This document shows positions 1 through 6,025 of a stretch of DNA of 8,382 nt, in pieces. The number at the start of each line of letters is the position of its first letter. The first letter of the stretch is position 1. Both the position numbers and the translations under genes were made by a program. Source of the DNA: JBCBKZ01 sp039026975 (GTDB lineage Bacteria > Bacteroidota > Bacteroidia > J057); the NCBI GenBank assembly GCA_039026975.1, contig JBCCLI010000291.1, positions 1 through 8,382 on the forward strand, given 5' to 3'. The notes under the pieces were generated by a model that worked only from the letters and a program-made list of their open reading frames with translations, was not told the DNA's origin and searched no databases.

Positions 1-57
1 GATGAGAATGCTCAGATAGAATCTGCTTACTTCTTTTCTAAATTAGAGATCTTCTAA
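1..57 (+). CDS. C-terminal end of an unknown upstream gene (partial)
   Basis: The window opens in a plus-strand frame that reads 18 codons, DENAQIESAYFFSKLEIF, and stops at TAA (55-57). A well-formed intrinsic terminator with a U-tract begins about 30 bases after the stop, as expected at the end of a transcribed plus-strand gene, and this is the main support. The fragment is too short to assign a family. The terminator separates it from the small-protein pair downstream, so it is probably a different transcription unit. It could be a chance open frame, but the codons look ordinary and the terminator placement fits a gene end. Confidence 0.5.
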   Translation, partial: DENAQIESAYFFSKLEIF

Positions 58-88
58 ACGTACAGACCTCAATACACAATCCTACTAC

Positions 89-118
89 AAGCCACGATCA
101 TCCGTGGCTTTATTTTTT
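89..118 (+). terminator. Intrinsic terminator after the upstream partial gene
   Basis: An 8-bp perfect stem, AAGCCACG (89-96) with CGTGGCTT (103-110), has a 6-base loop ATCATC (97-102) and runs into a T-rich tract (TTTATTTTTT, 109-118). This is a textbook rho-independent terminator for plus-strand transcription. It closes the gene ending at 57 and insulates the gene pair starting at 204. Confidence 0.85.
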
Positions 119-203
119 AAGAAAAGGGGAAACTTTTGTATCTTCTGTGAGGTAATAGAGAACTCAGTGGCTAGAATTTAGAAAATTGATTTAAATCTAT
201 TTG

Positions 204-533
204 ATGCAAAAAATAACAACAGAGGAATCACAAAAAGCTCAAATAAGATCTTTACTTGTCAAAGGAGAAATAGCCTCAGCACTAGATTATCTCCAAGATG
301 TAGTACCTCCAAAATCTGAGTTAGGAGATAGAATCTTATCAGTCCAAGGTCAATTTAATGACTTATACTCCAAGGAAATAACTGGTAGCCTCCCGAAGGA
401 GTTAGTTGATAGAGAAAGATCGAAAATCATCGAAGTAATTTTGACTATAATCTCCGAACTACCTTCCAAAGAAGTTCTATTATCGCCCCAAAATGGATTT
501 TGGGGTAGACTAAAATACCTATTCAACTTCTAA
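204..533 (+). CDS. Small effector-associated-domain (EAD11-like) protein
   Basis: This is a 109-residue all-helical protein without signal peptide or membrane segment. The ATG at 204 is preferred over the in-frame TTG at 201. The pattern matches effector-associated domain 11 of Bacteroidota conflict systems: a first helix ending in LLVKGEIASALDYL (about residues 17-30), a second with ILSVQGQFNDL (about 44-54), then a short Gly-containing turn, and a third helix rich in charged and aliphatic residues (DRERSKIIEVILTIISEL). In that family the domain acts as a death-domain-like adaptor that brings effectors (TIR, protease, nuclease) to sensors. The family call is made by eye and the role is inferred. 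The tail after about residue 90 (QNGFWGRLKYLFNF) is aromatic and amphipathic, and lies outside the usual domain. The stop codon overlaps the start of a second EAD11-like reading frame (TAATG), so the two were probably translated together. No effector or NTPase is encoded beside it. Confidence 0.72.
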   Translation: MQKITTEESQKAQIRSLLVKGEIASALDYLQDVVPPKSELGDRILSVQGQFNDLYSKEITGSLPKELVDRERSKIIEVILTIISELPSKEVLLSPQNGFWGRLKYLFNF

Positions 534-807
534 TGGATCCTGATTCCCAGTTACTTACCGTTCAAAAGGAGACCAAGGAGCTTATTAAAGAAAATAAATT
601 ATCTGAGGCACTTGACAAGTTATCAAACCTCTGACTTCTTCCACTTTTGACGATATTATTTTGCTCTCGGCAAAGCTTATTCGTGTACAGGACGCCTTAC
701 AGAGAGGACTATTGACATTTTCTGATGCAGAAAGAGAAATTGCCCAAATAGAGCATGGACTCATTTATTTTGTTAATAAGCTTGGAATAAATGAGCTAAA
801 ACCTTGA
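533..807 (+). pseudogene. Second EAD11-like small protein, frameshifted
   Basis: An ATG at 533 overlaps the TAA stop of the preceding gene. The frame reads 33 codons, including the EAD11-like first helix TKELIKENKLSEALDKL, then stops at TGA (632-634). From about 631 another frame continues the same domain without a break: FDDIILLSAKLIRVQDAL, then QRGLLTFSDAEREIAQIEHG, then LIYFVNKLGINELKP, ending at TGA (805-807). The span is 275 bases, one short of 92 codons, so a single-base loss near 629-634 explains the break. The repaired product of about 91 residues would be a complete EAD11-like domain, paralogous to its neighbour but lacking the aromatic tail. Alternatives are a sequencing error, phase variation or programmed -1 frameshifting. 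The local bases (TCA AAC CTC TGA) are not a classic slippery heptamer. An in-frame TTG at 661 could start the distal part alone. Confidence 0.72.
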
Positions 808-980
808 GATAATTCTATTTGCCTCTCATAATATTTCAATAGAATATGCTTCTACCCAAAGCTTACTTTATTTTTTAGTACATTTCCCTAATCAATTTAG
901 CTTTCCTATGTTTTTTAGCTAATAGTTTGTACTTTCAGCATATAAACACAACTGTACCTAATCAAGCATACTCCTAACTC

Positions 981-2363
981 ATGCCTGTCTATTCCATCAT
1001 AGACATAGAGACCACAGGTGGAGATCCAAAAAGAGATCGAATAACTGAAATAGCTATCCTCAAATTTGATGGAGAGCAGCTTATTGATCGGTTTGAGTCG
1101 TTAATTAACCCATGTAGGCATATTCCTGAGGAAATCACTCGTGTAACCGGCATTACTAACGATATGGTGGCCCATGCCCCCCGATTTTATGAAATCGCTA
1201 AGCAAGTAGTACAGATCACAGAGGGGAGTATTTTTGTAGCGCATAACGTTCGCTTTGACTACAGCTTTATCCAGAAAGAATTTCGGCAGCTTGGCTATAC
1301 CTTTTCCCGTAAACAGCTTTGTACGGTGAAACTAAGCAAAAAATTGATCCCTGGATTTCCCTCCTACAGCCTGGGTAAACTATGCAAGAAACTAGGGATC
1401 ACCATTGAGAATAGACATAGGGCAGCTGGAGATGCCACGGCTACCCTCGTCCTATTTCAAAAACTGCTAACAGAAGCCCAAGAGGGCTTTGATGACACCC
1501 TTTCAGCTGAGCTGAAACTAGCTAAGCTTCCACCCCATCTTTCTCCAGAAGTATTTACAACCCTTCCTGAAGAAACCGGGGTATACTTCTTCCATGATAA
1601 AGACGGAAAAGTCATTTATACAGGCAAGAGTAATAATATCCGAAAAAGAATTATGCAGCACTTCCAGTCTGCCTATCTTACTAAAAGAAGTATCAGGATG
1701 CTGGAAAAGATTCATGACATAAGTTATGAGCTGACAGGGAGTGAAATAGTAGCCCTTTTAAAAGAAAATGAAGAAATAAAAGCCCTTCAGCCTACCTTTA
1801 ACAGGGCACAGCGGAGGAAAGTATTTAAAGCAGGCGTATTTTCTGAGCTAAATGCTGAAGGATACATAGCGCTATATGCAGGAAAGCTGGAAGATCATGT
1901 AGTACTGCCAGTAGCTTACTTTCCTACAGTAGGACAGGCAGAAGCTTCCCTCCAAAGTAGGGTCAACAAACAAGAGCTATGTCCCAAACTCTGTAGCCTG
2001 GAGAAAGGAAATGGTAGGTGCTTCCACTTTCAGCTTCACCTATGTCATGGAGCATGTGTGAGTGAAGAGGAGCCAGAAGCTTATAATGAACGGGTAATGG
2101 AAGCTATCTCCCAAATGAACTACGGCAAAACTACCCACAGTAACTTTCTCATCATTACAGAAGGTAGAACCTACCAGGAAAGAAGCGTAGTCTGCGTGAA
2201 GGAAGGGGTATATCAGGGATATACCTACCTGGAGGAAGATATGCTAAGCCAGCCGCTTACAGAAATTCTAGAGAATATCCCCTACAAAGCAGAATGTCCA
2301 GATGTACACAGGATTATCCGCGCCTATGTCCGTAGACACCCCAAGGAGATTCATACATTTTAG
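981..2363 (+). CDS. DnaQ-type exonuclease / GIY-YIG (UvrC/Cho-like) fusion nuclease
   Basis: This 460-residue protein fuses two nuclease modules. Residues 1-165 are a DEDD 3'-5' exonuclease like the DNA polymerase III epsilon subunit: ExoI D8-I-E10-T-T-G, ExoII HNVRFD with D93, and ExoIII H146-x4-D151 (the DEDDh type). Residues about 194-275 are a UvrC/Cho-like GIY-YIG domain: G200-V-Y, Y213-T-G, R223, E262 and the closing P271-T-F-N274, so every catalytic position expected from UvrC is present. Further on, C338-x8-C347-x7-C355-x3-C359 has the last three spacings of the [4Fe-4S] cysteines of E. coli UvrC (C166-x7-C174-x3-C178), with an additional C334. The RNase-H-like and helix-hairpin-helix half of UvrC is absent, so only the GIY-YIG incision would remain. 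The protein is probably cytoplasmic and acts in DNA repair or structure processing, with one site to nick and one to trim; that division of labour is inferred. Such fusions are known in Bacteroidota and Actinobacteria. It appears monocistronic. Confidence 0.9.
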   Translation: MPVYSIIDIETTGGDPKRDRITEIAILKFDGEQLIDRFESLINPCRHIPEEITRVTGITNDMVAHAPRFYEIAKQVVQITEGSIFVAHNVRFDYSFIQKEFRQLGYTFSRKQLCTVKLSKKLIPGFPSYSLGKLCKKLGITIENRHRAAGDATATLVLFQKLLTEAQEGFDDTLSAELKLAKLPPHLSPEVFTTLPEETGVYFFHDKDGKVIYTGKSNNIRKRIMQHFQSAYLTKRSIRMLEKIHDISYELTGSEIVALLKENEEIKALQPTFNRAQRRKVFKAGVFSELNAEGYIALYAGKLEDHVVLPVAYFPTVGQAEASLQSRVNKQELCPKLCSLEKGNGRCFHFQLHLCHGACVSEEEPEAYNERVMEAISQMNYGKTTHSNFLIITEGRTYQERSVVCVKEGVYQGYTYLEEDMLSQPLTEILENIPYKAECPDVHRIIRAYVRRHPKEIHTF

Positions 2364-2731
2364 CCGGAAAGCTGTAGGCTTAGGGATCTTCTTATACCCT
2401 GGCTTAAGATGGGTCAACCCTTAATCCTGGCTGCCCCTACCAGCAATCCCATACAGGCCCAAAAGGATGATAAGACTGAAAGCCTGTGTTGTACAGGGTC
2501 ATTCAGGTTAGCCTACTAATAAGGAGAAAATAAACAGACTGTCTCTTCGAGAACCTCGGAGAACATTTTACCTTATAGGTATGCGCTTTACGAGTAGGCT
2601 TTTTTCCTCCTCCTATTCTCCTAAAAACATTCCTTATAATACCCATCTGCTACCTTTTTCGTAAGTTAGGGTACCAGAGACCGTACTATTCATGTAATCT
2701 GAAAAAGAAAATAGCCTTTTCGGTCATACTT
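2364..2731 (+). other. Non-coding stretch between nuclease and sensor kinase
   Basis: No convincing reading frame lies in these 368 bases. The first two thirds carry several short inverted repeats: GGGT/ACCC (2411-2420), CTGG/CCAG (2427-2443), ACAGGC/GCCTGT (2453-2487) and CCTGT/ACAGG (2483-2497). They lead into the U-tract element at 2510-2605. The last 125 bases start with a pyrimidine-rich run of repeated CCT (2606-2623) and hold the promoter and leader of the sensor kinase. No clear Bacteroidota -7 box (TAnnTTTG) is visible there; the nearest is TACCTTTT at 2651. Confidence 0.6.
2510..2605 (+). ncRNA. Candidate structured RNA or 3' element ending in a U-tract
   Basis: A long hairpin can be drawn from the sequence. 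AGCCTACT (2510-2517) pairs with AGTAGGCT (2593-2600). Inside it, ATAAGG (2519-2524) pairs with CCTTAT (2571-2576), and AAAAT (2527-2531) with ATTTT (2565-2569). The tip holds TCTC/GAGA and CGAG/CTCG with an AAC loop. The outer strand runs directly into six T (2600-2605), as at the 3' end of a terminated transcript. It may be the terminator of the nuclease gene, a small RNA, or the expression platform of a leader RNA for the sensor kinase 127 bases downstream. The large asymmetric internal loop (2577-2592) argues against a simple terminator. No known RNA family was recognised, and the pairing was done by eye without energy calculation. Confidence 0.4.
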
Positions 2732-5700
2732 ATGCTTTCCCCTAACTTTTCAAGTAAACTTCAGATAATATTCCTACTTACTTTAGGATTTCTTCCCCTG
2801 ATCCTACAAGCACAGGTGTATAATATTTCTTCCTACACCACCTCAGAGGGTCTCATCCAATCTCAGGTTAGGAGCATTGTGCAGGATAACCGAGGGTTCC
2901 TATGGTTTGGAACCCAGCGGGGTATTAGCAGATATGATGGGAAAAGCTTCCTCAATTTCGATAAGAAAAAAGGCCTGGAAAGCGATTTTATCGCCTGTAT
3001 TTATGAGGATGTAGAGGGTCTGTTTTGGCTGGGGACTAACCAGGGGCTTTACCAATTTAATGGTAGAACTTTTACGAGCTGGGGTGGGAAAATAGACCAG
3101 CTGAGTAAGCAAATTCTTTCTATCACCCAGAGTGCTGACAGCCTCATATGGATAGGAACGCAAGATCAAGGCCTCATCATCATAGACCCCAACAAAGATT
3201 CTGTTCTGCTAAATCATCCTGCCATCAATGGACTTTCCGCAAAATTGTCAGTCCAAGCATTATATACCTCCTCTGATGATCAAATATGGATAGGAACGGA
3301 TCAAGGGGTGTTCCTGTATGATGGAACATCTATAAGTGGCTCTGCCTTACCCTTATCTATCAGCGTCTTTAACTTTTTAGAGGATAGCAGGGGAGATATG
3401 TGGATAGGAACGGAAAAAGGGGCCTTTCAAATAGGAAAGCGCATTCTCCAACAACTCACCCTGGCAGATGGACTCCCGAATGAAAAGGTCTACTGCGTAT
3501 TAGAAGACCAGGATGGCCAAATCTGGATGGGTACTGGCCAGGGAGTGGTAAGGCTCAAAGGGGATGAATTAATCCCTTTTGAAAAAGAGGATTTTAGGTT
3601 AGCAGTAAGAATGCGTTCTGCCCTCACTGACCATGAGGGAAATATATGGTTTGGAACAGATGGAGGAGGGGTCATTAAAGTGACTAAAGGGGTTTTTGAA
3701 ACCTATAATATGGCTGCAGGGATGAGCAGCAGCATTGCTAAGTCATTTCTGGAGGATGAAAAAGGGCGTATGTGGATCTCCACATTTGACCAGGGCATTA
3801 GCATTCTCCAGGATAGATCTTTTTCTTTCCTTAATGAACAGCAAGGCTTAGGGGGTAATGACATCAGCTATAGCCTGAAGGATAGTCAGGGAAACTTCTG
3901 GTTCTGCTTTTATGAGAATGGCCTAACGCGCTATCAGGATGAGGTGCTTACCCGCTTCCAACAACATAATGGACTTGTTAGTAACACTGTATACTGCCTG
4001 GCTGAAGCACCTAATGGAGATATGTGGGCAGGCACTAACCAGGGAATAAGCATCATAAATAAAGAAGGAATACAATCATTCCCGCTGAATGATTCCCTAA
4101 TAGATAAAAGCGTATATGCCATCCTACATGATAGCAAAGGGAATAGTTGGATAGGTACACCCTTAGGGTTAACTGTACTTAGCGCAGAGGGAATTAGATC
4201 CTTTAAAGCACCAGATGAAATAGGAGCTACCATCATCACCATTTTGGAAGATGGTAAGGGGTGGATCTGGTTTGCCACAGCCAATGGGATCTACATCCAG
4301 CAGGAAGAAAAATTAGTACGGCTCGGTATTAGCGAGGCCTCCGGGGCCAACCGAGTAGTATCTATGGTTTTTGACGGGGAAGACTATCTATGGATAGGAA
4401 CTTTTAATGGGGCTTACCGCCTAAAGTTAGTAGATTTTTATGGGCTAGACTACCAAGAGGGGCAAAAGGTAGGATTTGAACATTATACCGGCAAAGACGG
4501 CCTTCCCAACCTGGAGTGTAATGCAAATGCAGCATTTAGGGATAGTCAAGGGAACATATGGCTAGGTACCGTTGCCGGCGCTATCAAACAACCAGCGGGA
4601 CTAGAAAGAGTAGAGAATACCCCAGCTCCCAGGGTATTCATTACAGCAGTAAGGAGTTCAGAGGTAGAAGACTGGGAAAAGGATAATTATGAGTTGGATA
4701 CCCGCTCAGGCCTCCCCCTTTCTCCCTTGCTCCCCAGCGGAGAAGATCGAATAGACTTTGAGTTTATAGGCATCAGCTATAAAAGCTCTAAGCAAATAGA
4801 GTATAAGTATCGCTTAACAGGACTTGATGACTGGTCTAGACCTACCCGTCAAACCAGCGTGGCCTACACCAACCTGGATGCTGGTGAGTATGCCTTTGAA
4901 GTGGTAGCCAAAAAGGAATCTGAAAAGTGGAATTATGATAAGCCGGCTCGTTTTGAGTTCAATATTAAAAAACCCATTTATGCTACGGGATGGTTTAGAA
5001 TACTCGCCTCCTTGGCGTTATTAGGCCTAGGGACCCTTATCTATCTGCAGGTTACATCTGACCGGAAAAGAAAGCGGGAAGAACAGCGTATTAAGGACAA
5101 AGCTGAAAAGCTACAACTGGAGCACCAAGCCCTATACGCTATGATGAATCCACACTTTACCTTTAATGCCCTACAGTCTATTCAGTACTTTATCCACAGA
5201 CAGGATAAAGTCTCAGCTAATAAGTTCCTATCCAGTTTTGCTAAGCTGATCCGTAAAAATCTGGAAAGCACTAGGTCTGAATTTATTTCTCTGGCGGAAG
5301 AAGTAGATAGGCTGAACCTTTATCTTTCCCTGGAGAATATGCGTTTTCCAGAGAAATTTGACTACGAGGTTAAAGTAGACCCGTCTATAGATAAGCATGA
5401 CACCTTGTTGCCCCCTATGATTCTCCAGCCGTTTGTAGAAAACTCTATAAAGCACGGCATTATGCCTCTTGAGGGAGGGGGAAAAGTAAAAGTGCATATT
5501 AAAGCTAAAGATGAGGACTACCTACTCATACACATCACTGATAATGGCATAGGGATAGAGCAAAGTAAACTGCAGAAAAAAGATCGCCCTAAGGATCACG
5601 TTTCCAGAGGAATGCAAATTACCATGGACCGCTTAGCCCTTTTCGGGAGAATAACCGCTAAGGAGCATGGTGTAGAAATAGGAGAAAAGGTAGCAGCAGA

Positions 5701-5758
5701 TGGAAAGATTTTAGGTACTGAAGTTAAGCTTATGCTTCCCAGGCACTTGAGTATATAG
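2732..5758 (+). CDS. Two-component-regulator-propeller sensor histidine kinase (LytS/YehU type)
   Basis: This is a 1008-residue membrane sensor. Residues 1-28 are a signal peptide ending LILQAQ, which supports the ATG at 2732. Residues about 30-620 carry 14 Reg_prop repeats of the form DxxGxxWxGT with key Trp at 58, 99, 140, 186, 224, 265, 306, 348, 390, 432, 473, 513, 554 and 610. That count fits two seven-bladed propellers in the periplasm. Repeats 8 (WIST), 9 (WFCF) and 12 (WFAT) deviate. A Y_Y_Y domain follows (about 670-747; YKYRLTGLDDWS, DAGEYAFEVVAK), then one membrane helix (about 753-774), a basic coiled coil (about 775-805) and a LytS-type kinase core. The core has phospho-acceptor H808 in NPHFTFNALQS, the N-box QPFVENSIKHG (N904), DNGIGI (937-942) and a G2-like SRGMQITMDRL. 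The cytoplasmic partner is normally a LytTR-type response regulator, but none is adjacent: the next gene is convergent. The ligand is unknown. Relatives sense polysaccharides in some Bacteroidetes, but nothing here shows that role. Confidence 0.95.
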   Translation: MLSPNFSSKLQIIFLLTLGFLPLILQAQVYNISSYTTSEGLIQSQVRSIVQDNRGFLWFGTQRGISRYDGKSFLNFDKKKGLESDFIACIYEDVEGLFWLGTNQGLYQFNGRTFTSWGGKIDQLSKQILSITQSADSLIWIGTQDQGLIIIDPNKDSVLLNHPAINGLSAKLSVQALYTSSDDQIWIGTDQGVFLYDGTSISGSALPLSISVFNFLEDSRGDMWIGTEKGAFQIGKRILQQLTLADGLPNEKVYCVLEDQDGQIWMGTGQGVVRLKGDELIPFEKEDFRLAVRMRSALTDHEGNIWFGTDGGGVIKVTKGVFETYNMAAGMSSSIAKSFLEDEKGRMWISTFDQGISILQDRSFSFLNEQQGLGGNDISYSLKDSQGNFWFCFYENGLTRYQDEVLTRFQQHNGLVSNTVYCLAEAPNGDMWAGTNQGISIINKEGIQSFPLNDSLIDKSVYAILHDSKGNSWIGTPLGLTVLSAEGIRSFKAPDEIGATIITILEDGKGWIWFATANGIYIQQEEKLVRLGISEASGANRVVSMVFDGEDYLWIGTFNGAYRLKLVDFYGLDYQEGQKVGFEHYTGKDGLPNLECNANAAFRDSQGNIWLGTVAGAIKQPAGLERVENTPAPRVFITAVRSSEVEDWEKDNYELDTRSGLPLSPLLPSGEDRIDFEFIGISYKSSKQIEYKYRLTGLDDWSRPTRQTSVAYTNLDAGEYAFEVVAKKESEKWNYDKPARFEFNIKKPIYATGWFRILASLALLGLGTLIYLQVTSDRKRKREEQRIKDKAEKLQLEHQALYAMMNPHFTFNALQSIQYFIHRQDKVSANKFLSSFAKLIRKNLESTRSEFISLAEEVDRLNLYLSLENMRFPEKFDYEVKVDPSIDKHDTLLPPMILQPFVENSIKHGIMPLEGGGKVKVHIKAKDEDYLLIHITDNGIGIEQSKLQKKDRPKDHVSRGMQITMDRLALFGRITAKEHGVEIGEKVAADGKILGTEVKLMLPRHLSI

Positions 5759-5956
5759 GGGATAGATATTGAGTTCTCTAGTTTACTTTCACGTCCATTT
5801 CAGGTAAGCCCATACGAATTTCAGGCGCTGAGTTGTCTTCTGTTAGTGGTTATTTGGTCAGCAGCTATCAGTGTCTCCCCACTTTCCGCAAGAGTTTCTT
5901 TTGGTATTTCTCCTAGAATGAAATCCTATGGCCGCTTAGGGTGTCTATCACCCCCT

Positions 5957-6000
5957 AAAAATGACAGAGCCCCTACTGATGTAGGCGCCCTGCCACTTTT
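5957..6000. terminator. Bidirectional intrinsic terminator between convergent genes
   Basis: The arms CAGAGCCCCTAC (5965-5976) and GTAGGCGCCCTG (5981-5992) pair over 12 positions with one mismatch and one wobble, closed by a TGAT loop (5977-5980). For the minus strand the hairpin is followed by five T (A-tract 5957-5961). For the plus strand it is followed by CCAC then four T (5997-6000). It therefore fits the reductase gene (minus, ending at 6026) well and the kinase gene (plus, ending at 5758) less well. It lies about 200 bases past the kinase stop. Confidence 0.75.
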
Positions 6001-6025
6001 GATGAAGATAATACTACATAGTAAT

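Noticed and set aside
623..634. Programmed -1 frameshift site in the second EAD11-like gene
   Set aside because: The bases A AAC CTC are not an X XXY YYZ slippery heptamer and no obvious downstream stimulatory hairpin was seen, so a simple base loss is preferred.
812..845. Inverted repeat ATTCTATT / AATAGAAT after the broken gene
   Set aside because: The stem is AT-only apart from one pair, the loop is 18 bases and no T-tract follows, so it is not supported as a terminator.
917..928. TAGTTTG upstream of the nuclease gene as a -7 promoter box
   Set aside because: It has one base too few between TA and TTTG, and no matching -33 element was found.
1518..1715. Minus-strand frame of 65 codons
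   Set aside because: It is antisense to the GIY-YIG domain of the nuclease gene, which has full motif support.
2900..4284. Several minus-strand frames (2900-3169, 3490-3675, 3934-4284)
   Set aside because: They lie antisense within the propeller repeats of the sensor kinase and are periodic shadows of its repeated codons.
5228..5497. Minus-strand frame of 89 codons
   Set aside because: It is antisense to the conserved kinase core and has no independent support.
5936..5958. Hairpin TTAGGGTG / CACCCCCTAA
   Set aside because: The stem has a two-base bulge and lacks a T-tract on its downstream side for either strand, so no function can be assigned.
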